Source: Bradyrhizobium sp. RD5-C2 | GTDB lineage: Bacteria > Pseudomonadota > Alphaproteobacteria > Rhizobiales > Xanthobacteraceae | Assembly: GCF_019972155.1 (NCBI RefSeq) | Contig: NZ_BOVL01000016.1 | Coordinates: 105,123 to 169,122, forward strand | DNA: 64,000 bases | Reading direction: 5' to 3' | Shown here: one piece after another, positions 1 to 8,327 of the stretch | Layout of the letters: every line of letters begins with the position of its first letter | How positions within the stretch are numbered: the stretch's first letter is position 1 | Notes under the pieces: model-generated | The model's input: the letters and a program-made list of their open reading frames with translations, nothing else | Databases searched by the model: none | What the model was told of the DNA's origin: nothing | Program-made: the position numbers and the translations under genes

Positions 1-182
1 ATCTGCGCCTCGTTCTGCAACGAGGTGATCTGGTTGTTGATCTGCTGCAATTCCCGCGCGGCGGTCAGGACGTTCTGGACGTAATTGTTGGGGTCGAAGA
101 CGATCAGCGCCCGCGTAGGCGCTGTGACGCCAAGCGTGAGCGCAATGGTGCCAGCGGCCAACAAAGTGGTAAGTCGGCTCAT
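1..182 (-). CDS. trbJ: TrbJ, conjugal transfer protein (N-terminal part only)
   Basis: Only the first 60 codons lie in the window; the gene continues past the left edge. The start is fixed by a 4-bp ATGA overlap with the trbE stop codon, typical of this translationally coupled operon. Residues 1-25 form a hydrophobic signal peptide (MSRLTTLLAAG...) and are followed by the FDPNNYVQN motif and a coiled-coil-prone AARELQQINNQI stretch. TrbJ is a periplasmic/minor-pilus-associated component of the IncP-like type IV secretion system. Family assignment rests on these N-terminal motifs and on the position after trbE. Confidence 0.85.
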   Translation of the reverse strand, partial: MSRLTTLLAAGTIALTLGVTAPTRALIVFDPNNYVQNVLTAARELQQINNQITSLQNEAQ

Positions 183-2620
183 AGCGATCTCTCCAGATTG
201 CTGAGATTTGGGATCAGGTCCGTGGCCCAAGCGACGCCACGGTGCTGGAGCCAGGCGGGCACGAAGCCGTCACGTCCATGTTCGGCGAGGAGCCGCTCAA
301 TGGCAGTCTGGTCCGTCTTGGACGAGGCTGCCGTAAAGGCGAGCGCAACTTCCCCAAGCCCTAGTTCGAACATCCGGTTGCCGCGGCGAGACTGGCAGTA
401 ATAGTCGCGCTTCGGCGTTGCCCGGCTCAGAAGTTCGATCTGGCGGTCATTGAGGCCGAAGCGGCGGTAGATCGCGGTGATTTGCGGTTCGATCGCCCGC
501 TCGTTCGGCAGCAACAAGCGCGTCGGACAGCTTTCGATGATCGCCGGCGCTATCGCGGAGCCGTCGATGTCCGAAAGCGACTGAGTAGCGAAGATGACGG
601 ACGCATTCTTCTTGCGAAGCGTCTTCAGCCACTCTCGAAGTTGACCGGCAAAATCCTCGTCGTCGAGGGCAAGCCAACCCTCGTCGACAATGAGAAGTGT
701 GGGCCGACCATCGAGACGGTCTCCGATCCGATGAAAGAGGTAGGCCAGGACGGCCGGGGCCGCGCTCGTTCCGATCAATCCTTCGGTCTCAAACGCCTGG
801 ACTGCGGCTTCGCCGAGGCGCTCGAATTCGGCATCGAGCAGGCGCCCGGAGGGACCGCCCAGGCAATAGGGCTGCAAGGCACGTTTCAGGGAGTTCGATT
901 GCAGCAAGACTGACAAGCCTGTGAGCGTCCGTTCCTCCCTCGGCGCCGAAGCGAGAGACGTCAGCGCCGACCACAGGTGATCCTTGACCTCCGGGGTGAT
1001 CTCGATCTTTTCTCGTGCCAGGATCGCGCCGATCCATTCGGTGGCCCATCCGCGCTCCGAAGGGTCATCGATCCACGCCAGCGGTTGCAGAGCGACGGGG
1101 CTTTCGTCCCCATCGGACAATGCACCGCCGAGATCATGCCAGTCGCCCCCCATGGCGAGCGCGGCGGCCCGGATCGAACCACCGAAATCGAACGCAAAGA
1201 CCTGAGAGTTCGGGTAACGGCGGAACTGCAGCGCCATCAGAGCAAGAAGGACGGACTTGCCAGCGCCCGTCGGTCCCACCACGAGGGTATGGCCGACGTC
1301 GCCGACATGGAGAGAGAATCGGAATGGAGTCGATCCCTCGGTCTTGCCGAACAGGAGTGGCGGGCCTTTGAGGTGCAGATCCCTGGCCTCGCCCGCCCAC
1401 ACAGCCGACATCGGAATCATGTGAGCTAGATTGAGGGTCGAAACTGGCGGCTGTCGTACATTGGCATAGACATGTCCCGGCAGGCTGCCGAGCCAGGCTT
1501 CGACGGCGTTCACCGTCTCGATCATGCAGGTGAAATCGCGGCCCTGAATGACCTTCTCGACCAGCCGCAGCTTTTCGTCGGCAGCACCGGGGTCGCCATC
1601 CCAGACGGTGATGGTCGCCGTGACAAAGGCTTGTCCGATCTGGTCCGCCCCCAGTTCCTGTAGGGCCGCGTCGGCGTCGATCGCTTTGTTGTGGGCGTCG
1701 GTATCGAGGAGCGTCGATGCCTCGTTGGTCATGACCTCCTTGAGAATGGCGCCAATGGATTTTCTCTTGGCGAACCACTGGCGGCGAATCTTGGTCAGCA
1801 GCTTGGTGGCATCGGTCTTGTCGAGCATGATCGCGCGCGTCGACCAGCGATACGAAAACGGCAGGCGATTCAAGTCATCCAGAATTCCCGGCGTCGTTGT
1901 GCCCGGGAAGCCGACGATCGTGAGAACCCGCACGTTGGCTGAGCCCAACATCGGCTCGAGCCCACCGGTCAGCGGCTGGTCGGCCAACAACGCATCGATA
2001 TACATGGGAATTTCGGGCACGCGAACGCGATGACGCTTGGTCGAGATCGTTGAGTGCAGGTAGGTCAACGTGTCCTGATCGTCGAGCCAGCCGCATTCCG
2101 GCATGAACCCTTCAAGAAGCTGAAGCACGCGGGCGGTTTGATCGGCAAACCCGCGAAGTACCTCGCGAGCGTCTGCTCCCACAGTCCGATCGCGCCCCTC
2201 GTAGAGCAGTCGCTCTGCCCTGGCGGCTCCCTCCTCCGGCGGCAGATAGAGGAATGTCAGGAAATAGCTCGACTCATAGTGGGCGCCTGCCTCCTCGAAT
2301 TGTGCTCTGCGTTCGGCGTCGACCAGTGCAGACGCGACATCCGGAAAGGTGTTCGGCGGGTAAACACCTGCAAAATGGCGCTGCGCCTCAACGAACACGG
2401 CCCAGCCGGATCCCAGACGGCGCAAGGCGTTGTTCAGACGGCCGGCGACGCCGACAAGTTCAGCCGGCACTGCGCTGTCTAGGTCAGGTCCCCGAAACTT
2501 TGCCGTCCGTTGGAACGAACCGTCCTTATTGAGGACGATTCCCTCATCGACCAAGGCTGCCCAAGGCAGGAAGTCGGCAAGACGGGCATCAGAATGGCGA
2601 TATTCGGCAAGGTTCATCAT
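179..2620 (-). CDS. trbE: TrbE, T4SS ATPase (VirB4 family)
   Basis: 813-residue VirB4-type ATPase that powers pilus assembly and substrate transfer at the cytoplasmic face of the mating channel. The Walker A motif GPTGAGKS lies near residue 449, and a Walker B-like LLIVDEGWLAL lies about 220 residues later. The reading frame stays open upstream, but the start MMNLAEYR was chosen because homologues begin there and the upstream codons encode no conserved sequence. It lies 10 nt after trbD and overlaps trbJ by an ATGA. Length and domain order are normal for the family, so the ATPase looks intact. Confidence 0.95.
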   Translation of the reverse strand: MMNLAEYRHSDARLADFLPWAALVDEGIVLNKDGSFQRTAKFRGPDLDSAVPAELVGVAGRLNNALRRLGSGWAVFVEAQRHFAGVYPPNTFPDVASALVDAERRAQFEEAGAHYESSYFLTFLYLPPEEGAARAERLLYEGRDRTVGADAREVLRGFADQTARVLQLLEGFMPECGWLDDQDTLTYLHSTISTKRHRVRVPEIPMYIDALLADQPLTGGLEPMLGSANVRVLTIVGFPGTTTPGILDDLNRLPFSYRWSTRAIMLDKTDATKLLTKIRRQWFAKRKSIGAILKEVMTNEASTLLDTDAHNKAIDADAALQELGADQIGQAFVTATITVWDGDPGAADEKLRLVEKVIQGRDFTCMIETVNAVEAWLGSLPGHVYANVRQPPVSTLNLAHMIPMSAVWAGEARDLHLKGPPLLFGKTEGSTPFRFSLHVGDVGHTLVVGPTGAGKSVLLALMALQFRRYPNSQVFAFDFGGSIRAAALAMGGDWHDLGGALSDGDESPVALQPLAWIDDPSERGWATEWIGAILAREKIEITPEVKDHLWSALTSLASAPREERTLTGLSVLLQSNSLKRALQPYCLGGPSGRLLDAEFERLGEAAVQAFETEGLIGTSAAPAVLAYLFHRIGDRLDGRPTLLIVDEGWLALDDEDFAGQLREWLKTLRKKNASVIFATQSLSDIDGSAIAPAIIESCPTRLLLPNERAIEPQITAIYRRFGLNDRQIELLSRATPKRDYYCQSRRGNRMFELGLGEVALAFTAASSKTDQTAIERLLAEHGRDGFVPAWLQHRGVAWATDLIPNLSNLERSL

Positions 2621-2630
2621 GATAAGGAAC

Positions 2631-2894
2631 TCAGAGGTTGAGATGACCGGGAATGCGCAGATGTCGGCGCACCACGTCGACAAAGGCGGGATCGCGCTTG
2701 GCAGCCCAGACGGCGGCCATATGACCGATGAACCAGAGAACGAGACCCGCGATCCACAACCGCAGTCCAAGTCCAAGCGCTGCGGCAAGCGTGCCGTTGA
2801 CGATCGCGACCGACCGCGGCGCGCCGCCCATCAGGATTGGCTCGGTGAGCGCGCGGTGAACGGGTACGACAAAGCCTGCGACGGGCTCATCCAT
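2631..2894 (-). CDS. trbD: TrbD, inner-membrane T4SS protein (VirB3 family)
   Basis: 87-residue VirB3-like protein. It opens with MDEPVAGFVVPVHRAL, carries the family-typical VPVHRALTEPILMGG segment, and has two hydrophobic stretches (about residues 31-60) that place it in the inner membrane next to TrbE. Its start codon overlaps the trbC stop as ATGA, which decides the start. It lies within the tightly packed trbB-C-D-E-J run and is expected to be translated with it. Confidence 0.93.
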   Translation of the reverse strand: MDEPVAGFVVPVHRALTEPILMGGAPRSVAIVNGTLAAALGLGLRLWIAGLVLWFIGHMAAVWAAKRDPAFVDVVRRHLRIPGHLNL

Positions 2895-3220
2895 CAGATC
2901 ACCACGCCGCCGCCGAAGGAGAAGAACGACAGGAAGAAACTCGAGGCCGCAAAGGCGATCGACAGACCGAAGACGATCTGGATCAGCCGCCGGAAACCAC
3001 CCGACGAATCGCCGAACGCAAGCGTCAACCCGGTCACGACGATGATGATGACGGCGATGATCTTCGCGACCGGACCTTCGACCGATTGCAGGATTTGATT
3101 GAGCGGCTGCTCCCATGGCATGTTCGAGCCAGCCGCCCATGCCGGCACCGTCGTCAGAAGAACCGTACCGGAAGCTGCCAGTGAAGCGGCTTCTTGAAGA
3201 AAGCGAAATTGCGGACGCAT
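2894..3220 (-). CDS. trbC: TrbC, pilin precursor (VirB2 family)
   Basis: 108-residue prepilin. It has a signal sequence at residues 1-31 ending near PAWAAGS, then two long hydrophobic helices (IIAVIIIVVTGLTLAFG and a C-terminal FGLSIAFAASSFFL) around a short polar loop, the usual VirB2/TrbC layout. It is processed and assembled into the conjugative pilus; in IncP systems maturation involves the TraF peptidase, and a TraF gene lies further up this operon. The start at MRPQFRF lies 2 nt before the trbB stop on the transcribed strand. Confidence 0.92.
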   Translation of the reverse strand: MRPQFRFLQEAASLAASGTVLLTTVPAWAAGSNMPWEQPLNQILQSVEGPVAKIIAVIIIVVTGLTLAFGDSSGGFRRLIQIVFGLSIAFAASSFFLSFFSFGGGVVI

Positions 3221-3221
3221 G

Positions 3222-4184
3222 TCAGTCTCCTGCTGATGAAAGGCTGTAGTCGCCGGCAGTCCCAAGCCCTGTGACGAGCGCGAGTTCGGCGAGGCGTCGG
3301 TCCGAGCCGCGTCCCGTAAGCACGGCGACGAGGTTGATGGTCTCGGCGATCAGGGCACGCGGAACCGTGATGACAGCTTCTTGGATGAGTTGCTCGAGCC
3401 GCCGTAGCGCGCCGAGGGCCGTTCCAGCATGGATGGTGCCGATGCCTCCGGGGTGACCGGTGCCCCAGGCCTTGAGCAAGTCGAGCGCTTCGGCGCCCCG
3501 GACCTCGCCGATCGGGATACGGTCAGGACGCAATCGAAGCGAGGAGCGGACAAGGTCAGATAAGGTGGCTACGCCGTCCTTGGTCCGCAGCGCCACAAGG
3601 TTGGGCGCCTTGCATTGGAGTTCGCGTGTATCTTCAATCAGCACGACCCGATCGGAGGTCTTGGCTACCTCGGCCAGAAGCGCGTTGGTCAACGTGGTCT
3701 TGCCGGTCGATGTGCCGCCGGCGACGAGAATGTTCTTGCGGGTATCGACCGCAGCCTTCAAGGCGCTGGCCTGATCCGATGTCATCGTTCCGGCGGCGAC
3801 ATAGTCGTCGAGCGTGAACACCGCGACCGCTGGCTTACGGATAGCGAAGGCAGGAGCCGCAACGACTGGGGGTAACAACCCTTCGAACCGCTCGCCGGTC
3901 CCAGGTAGCTCGGCAGAGACGCGTGGCGAGCCAGCATGCACCTCCGCGCCTACATGGTGAGCCACCAGACGAACGATGCGCTCGCCGTCGGCCGCAGACA
4001 AAGTTTCGCCAGTGTCAACCAACCCACTCGACAGCCGGTCGATCCACAACCGTCCATCCGGATTGAGCATGACCTCGATGATAGCGTCATCTTCCAGGTA
4101 ACCCGCAATCGCGGCACCAAGCGCGCTGCGCAGCATTCGCGCACCACGCGAATTCGCCTCCGATTGAAAGGAATGGATTGCCAC
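3222..4184 (-). CDS. trbB: TrbB, T4SS ATPase (VirB11 family)
   Basis: 320-residue VirB11/PilT-type hexameric ATPase. Walker A GGTSTGKT lies at residues 156-163, an Asp box VVLIEDTREL follows near residue 180, and the His box with GTIHAGTALGALRRLEQL lies near residue 248. It drives pilus biogenesis at the inner membrane. A GTG start is used (VAIHSFQSEANSRGARML). It normally follows copG directly; here a roughly 1.6-kb MFS cassette separates the two, so its transcription may now depend on readthrough or on a promoter inside the insert. Confidence 0.94.
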   Translation of the reverse strand: MAIHSFQSEANSRGARMLRSALGAAIAGYLEDDAIIEVMLNPDGRLWIDRLSSGLVDTGETLSAADGERIVRLVAHHVGAEVHAGSPRVSAELPGTGERFEGLLPPVVAAPAFAIRKPAVAVFTLDDYVAAGTMTSDQASALKAAVDTRKNILVAGGTSTGKTTLTNALLAEVAKTSDRVVLIEDTRELQCKAPNLVALRTKDGVATLSDLVRSSLRLRPDRIPIGEVRGAEALDLLKAWGTGHPGGIGTIHAGTALGALRRLEQLIQEAVITVPRALIAETINLVAVLTGRGSDRRLAELALVTGLGTAGDYSLSSAGD

Positions 4185-4283
4185 CGCCGCCCCCGCCGAA
4201 TGAAGACGCTTAGAAGGCGCCCTCAGATGGGTTGATTAGAAAAGCCACGGATCGATTTGGGGCAACAAACGCTTATGCGTGAT

Positions 4284-4306
4284 CGTAGGCTGGCGTAGAA
4301 AAAGAA
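4284..4306. repeat. Left copy of direct repeat flanking the MFS cassette
   Basis: 23-bp sequence with core TGGCGTAGAAAAAGAA. It recurs at 5816-5838 in the same orientation with a single mismatch at the seventh base. The two copies bracket the MFS gene that interrupts the otherwise compact copG-trbB junction. Confidence 0.75.
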
Positions 4307-4403
4307 AGACTAAGAACAGATAATTGACGCCTGCTCGAACCAGCTAGATCGCGATGAATTTTGATCAGTGCTCGTCGGGACGGCCTCGTAACGATGCAAG
4401 TGC

Positions 4404-5738
4404 TCACCATTCCGCATCTACATCCGCCGGCATTAGTACGACCGTTTGCTCGTACAGAATAACCGGTTCGACTGCGTCGGAAACGTCAACCGGCGCGAAG
4501 AAGACAATTGAACCCATCCACTCAGTGAAGGATCGGAAGGACGGCACCGCGAACCAGGCGAGCGCCACGATCTGCAGTGCTACGCTGACACCAAACGCGA
4601 CCTGATAGGCCAGGACGGTCCTACGGCCACCCTCCGTGGACCATTGTTCTAGAATCAGGCCCGTCCCACATTGTGCAAGGAATGCCCAACCGAAGTGCAA
4701 CACGTTCAGAGCACCGTTGGCCCGACCGGCAAGCTCTGGCGGAAAGTAATCAGCTACTACCGCAAAACTGACCACGGTCGCCGTTCCAACAATCGCGACA
4801 ACAGACCACGGCAGTATGGAGGGCAACGGCGCACGCAGGATCAAGGCGAGCTCGGCGGCGATGAACAGCACTGCGACAATCGCCAATATTATTTCCGCTC
4901 CAACTCCTCTTCGTCGGATGCAATGGACCGTTGTGCCGAACAACCAGGCACCGCCACAAAGTACGATCGACATGATGAATAGCTGTCCGACGAGACTTTC
5001 ACGACCAAGTCCCTCGACATCCGTCAGCCACGGTGCCGCCCACAATCCCTGCAGAGACCAGGCTGACCCCACGCAAGTCGCCGACAACGGGGCAATTCGC
5101 CAGAAGCGCCTGTCACTAAAAACGGAACTAAGGGTGGCGGGAGTTGATCCCGTTGATAGGATGATGACTCGCTCAGGGACCACGATGTAGATGAGCACGG
5201 CCGTGACGCCGGTCACGGCGGCCAGGATTTCGAAGAGCTGTCGCCAGCCGATCCAGGCGATCAGGTGTTCGGCGGGGGTCGTGGCAGTCATCGCTCCGAG
5301 CGAACCCAGCATGATCATGTATCCGTTCAGCAAGGCCACTTGTTCCCTGGGGAACCAGAGAACGATGGACTTCAACCCGGCCGTCAGCGCGGCTGCCACT
5401 CCAAGGCCGATCATTGCTCGCGAAATCAACAGCGACGGCAACTCCGTCGACATCGCGAATAGCCCGGCACCCGTGGCGGCGACCAAAAGCAACGCGCTTT
5501 GGACGCGACGCGGGCCAAAGCGGTCCAGCAATATACCGATGGGGATCTGAGCCGCCGCGAACACCAGGAAATAGACTGACGTGAGCAACCCGAGGTCAGT
5601 AGTCCCGAGCCCAGTTTCCGAGATGAGATGGCCGGAGATCAGAGCGTTGATCGTTCGGAACAGGTATGAAAGATAGTATCCAGCAGCAAACGGGAGAAAA
5701 ACGCGCGCGATGACACGCCACGCCACTGAAATTTGCAT
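4404..5738 (-). CDS. MFS transporter, cargo gene inside the trb operon
   Basis: 444-residue major facilitator with about 12 hydrophobic segments. The loop between helices 2 and 3 carries the MFS motif (DRFGPRRVQ), and the first helix has the FAAGYYLSYLFRTINA pattern. The substrate cannot be told from sequence; organic-acid or nitrate/nitrite-like and multidrug MFS proteins are all possible. It is expected in the inner membrane. The gene lies between copG and trbB, which in related ICEs are adjacent, and is flanked by a 23-bp direct repeat, so it looks like inserted cargo. Its codon use and third-position GC appear lower than those of the trb genes. Confidence 0.8.
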   Translation of the reverse strand: MQISVAWRVIARVFLPFAAGYYLSYLFRTINALISGHLISETGLGTTDLGLLTSVYFLVFAAAQIPIGILLDRFGPRRVQSALLLVAATGAGLFAMSTELPSLLISRAMIGLGVAAALTAGLKSIVLWFPREQVALLNGYMIMLGSLGAMTATTPAEHLIAWIGWRQLFEILAAVTGVTAVLIYIVVPERVIILSTGSTPATLSSVFSDRRFWRIAPLSATCVGSAWSLQGLWAAPWLTDVEGLGRESLVGQLFIMSIVLCGGAWLFGTTVHCIRRRGVGAEIILAIVAVLFIAAELALILRAPLPSILPWSVVAIVGTATVVSFAVVADYFPPELAGRANGALNVLHFGWAFLAQCGTGLILEQWSTEGGRRTVLAYQVAFGVSVALQIVALAWFAVPSFRSFTEWMGSIVFFAPVDVSDAVEPVILYEQTVVLMPADVDAEW

Positions 5739-5815
5739 GCTGGCCCCTTTGCTCTTCAGCTCATTCGAGCCGATAGCGCGTCCAGCTTTTTGTTGGCTTG
5801 GCTAAATTCCTGCGT

Positions 5816-5838
5816 CGTAGGGTGGCGTAGAAAAAGAA
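5816..5838. repeat. Right copy of direct repeat flanking the MFS cassette
   Basis: Second copy of the 23-bp direct repeat (core TGGCGTAGAAAAAGAA), 22 of 23 bases identical to 4284-4306. It lies 33 bp downstream of the copG stop codon on the transcribed strand. The pair could mark recombination or target duplication during acquisition of the cassette. Confidence 0.75.
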
Positions 5839-5871
5839 TGGCCGGCGAAATAGCTCGCCGATGTGGTTCAA

Positions 5872-6297
5872 TCAGGTTTCGCTGCCCGGCTCCTGACGAA
5901 CGATATCTTCGGGGATCTCGCGCAGGAAGTTCTGCCCTTTCTGCAGGCGACGACCGAGCGCTTCGACAAATCCTTCAAAACGCTCTCGCCCCTTGAGCTG
6001 TGCGGCCGCCTGTGCGTCATTGGGCAATGGCGGCGTGATCGTCAGCCAGAAGCGGATGAAGAGGGCCAGGGTTTCGGCCGTCAGGCCGACGTCACGCTCC
6101 AGCCTTTGCATCTGACGCGATAGACGGTCCAGGCGACGGGTGAACGCCGCCTCTCGCCTGTCCGCCCCGTCTGGTGACAGAAAGGACGCAACTGCCGCCT
6201 CCACAATCGCGGACCTGGAAAGATTCTTGCGATCGGCAATATCCGCGATCTGCTTCAGAAGCTCCGGCGGAAAGTACACATTCATGCGGTCGCGCAT
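5872..6297 (-). CDS. CopG-family ribbon-helix-helix protein
   Basis: 141-residue protein. Its first 45 residues form a ribbon-helix-helix: MNVYFPPELLKQIADIADRK then NLSRSAIVEAAVASFL. The rest is helical, with a hydrophobic stretch LALFIRFWLTITPPLP near residues 78-93. In related ICEs a protein of this type always lies between traG and trbB and is presumed to regulate the transfer operon. It starts 6 nt after the traG stop. The hydrophobic C-terminal half is unusual for a plain repressor and could tether it to the membrane; that is inference. Confidence 0.85.
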   Translation of the reverse strand: MRDRMNVYFPPELLKQIADIADRKNLSRSAIVEAAVASFLSPDGADRREAAFTRRLDRLSRQMQRLERDVGLTAETLALFIRFWLTITPPLPNDAQAAAQLKGRERFEGFVEALGRRLQKGQNFLREIPEDIVRQEPGSET

Positions 6298-6303
6298 AAC
6301 GCC

Positions 6304-8292
6304 TTAGAGCTCCATGCCGTCGTTTGGATCAAGCTCGACTTGGCGGGCGACGCCTCGCATCTGCTGACGCAGAAGCCGAGACTGGCGCACCGCGTCCTCG
6401 TCGTCGTCAAGAACGGCGGCAAATTCTTCGGCCGGCGTCGGCTCGGTTGTCTCCTTAACAATCGCAACGTGATCAGGGAGTTCGGGCTCTCGACGAAGAC
6501 CACTGTTCGCCGTGTCTTCGTCAGCCTGCTGCGCCCCGTCTGCTGCAAGCGTTACCGGCATGAGCGTACCAAGCGTCGACCATCCGTCCGTTCGCGATGA
6601 TCTACCAGACTCCGCTGGATCGGGCCGCTGCAAGACCCGCTCGGTAAACCGTCGATCCTCGTAATAGCGCGCCTTCTTCGCCCTGATCGGCGGCGTGCCC
6701 GCCACCATGACGATTTCATCTCCGGGCGGAAGCTGCATCACTTCACCTGGAGTGAGCAGCGGCCTCGCGGTTTCCTGCCGCGAGACCATGAGGTGCCCCA
6801 GCCAGGGGTTCAACCTGTGTCCCGCGTAGTTCTTCATCGCTCGCATCTCGGTCGCCGTACCGAGCGCATCGGAAACGCGCTTGGCGGTCCGCTCGTCATT
6901 GGTCGCGAAGCTGACGCGGACGTGGCAGTTGTCGAGGATCGCATTGTTGGGCCCATAGGCCTTCTCAATCTGATTGAGCGATTGTGCGATCAGAAAGCTC
7001 TTGATCCCATAGCCCGCCATGAATGCGAGCGCGGACTCGAAGAAATCGAGACGCCCGAGTGCCGGGAACTCGTCGAGCATCATCAAGACACGGTGCCGGC
7101 GGTTGCTGGCGTGCAAGTCCTCGGTCAGGCGCCGGCCGATCTGGTTCAGCACCAGGCGGATCAACGGCTTGGTCCGCGAGATGTCGGAAGGCGGCACCAC
7201 GAGGTAAAGCGACGCTGGCCGGGGATCGGAGATTAGGTCTGCAATTCGCCAGTCGCAGCGGCGGGTCACCTGGGCCACGACGGGATCACGGTAAAGTCCA
7301 AGGAACGACATCGCGGTAGACAGGACCCCGGAACGTTCGTTGTCGGATTTGTTGAGAAGCTCTCTCGCGGTCGAAGCGACCACCGGATGAGCGCCCTGCT
7401 CGCCAAGATGCGGCGTGGTCATCATGGCCTTCAAGGTCGCGTCGATTGGCCGCTTTGGATCGGACAGGAAGGCGGCCACGCCGGCCAAGGTCTTGTCTGC
7501 CTCGGCGTAGAGGACGTGGAGGATGGCGCCGACCAGGAGTGAATGACTGGTCTTCTCCCAATGGTTCCGCTTATCGAGCGAGCCTTCGGGGTCGACCAGG
7601 ACGTCGGCGACGTTCTGGACGTCGCGAACTTCCCACTCTCCGCGCCGGACCTCGAGCAACGGATTATAGGCGGAGGACTTTGGGTTGGTCGGGTCGAATA
7701 ACAGGACGCGGCCATGACAGGACCGGAACCCGGCGGTCAGCTGCCAGTTCTCGCCCTTGATGTCGTGAACGATGGCCGAGCCGGGCCAAGTCAGCAGCGA
7801 GGGAACGACGAGACCGACACCCTTGCCGGACCGAGTGGGCGCGAAACACAACACATGCTCCGGTCCGTCATGGCGAAGGTAGTCATCGTCAAGCTTGCCC
7901 AAAACCACACCATCCGCACTGAGCAGTCCGGCTGCTCTAACGTCCCGCGCATCGGCCCAGCGCGCCGATCCATAGGTCTCGACATTTTTGGCCTCGCGCG
8001 CCCGCCAGACCGACATGCCGATCGCCGCCGCGATCGAAACGAAGGTCCCCGACGCCGCGATGAAGGCACCCTCGACAAAGACCTGAGGCGCATAGGCGTC
8101 GTAGACGAACCACCACCAGAAGAAGATGGGCGGGTAATAGATTTTGAAGCCCGACAACTCGAACCAGGGCCGTCCAAGTTCATGCTGGTAGGAGAGCCGC
8201 CAGGCCGTCCATTGGGTCGCTCCCCAGATGGCCATCAAAACGATCAAGCCGACAACAATTACCTGTCCCCAGAGGATCTTGGTTCCGGACAT
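6304..8292 (-). CDS. traG: TraG/VirD4 type IV coupling protein
   Basis: 662-residue coupling ATPase that links the relaxosome to the T4SS pore. Transmembrane helices lie at about residues 8-28, 53-68 and 76-96. Walker A APTRSGKG lies at residues 151-158 and Walker B VLMMLDEFPAL near residue 390. The start MSGTKILWG was chosen because upstream in-frame codons overlap the gap after the relaxase gene and show no conservation. It follows the relaxase by 35 nt and precedes copG by 6 nt. Length is normal. Confidence 0.95.
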   Translation of the reverse strand: MSGTKILWGQVIVVGLIVLMAIWGATQWTAWRLSYQHELGRPWFELSGFKIYYPPIFFWWWFVYDAYAPQVFVEGAFIAASGTFVSIAAAIGMSVWRAREAKNVETYGSARWADARDVRAAGLLSADGVVLGKLDDDYLRHDGPEHVLCFAPTRSGKGVGLVVPSLLTWPGSAIVHDIKGENWQLTAGFRSCHGRVLLFDPTNPKSSAYNPLLEVRRGEWEVRDVQNVADVLVDPEGSLDKRNHWEKTSHSLLVGAILHVLYAEADKTLAGVAAFLSDPKRPIDATLKAMMTTPHLGEQGAHPVVASTARELLNKSDNERSGVLSTAMSFLGLYRDPVVAQVTRRCDWRIADLISDPRPASLYLVVPPSDISRTKPLIRLVLNQIGRRLTEDLHASNRRHRVLMMLDEFPALGRLDFFESALAFMAGYGIKSFLIAQSLNQIEKAYGPNNAILDNCHVRVSFATNDERTAKRVSDALGTATEMRAMKNYAGHRLNPWLGHLMVSRQETARPLLTPGEVMQLPPGDEIVMVAGTPPIRAKKARYYEDRRFTERVLQRPDPAESGRSSRTDGWSTLGTLMPVTLAADGAQQADEDTANSGLRREPELPDHVAIVKETTEPTPAEEFAAVLDDDEDAVRQSRLLRQQMRGVARQVELDPNDGMEL

Positions 8293-8327
8293 CCCGAAGG
8301 TCCCTCCCAATTGAATTGGCGAGATAG

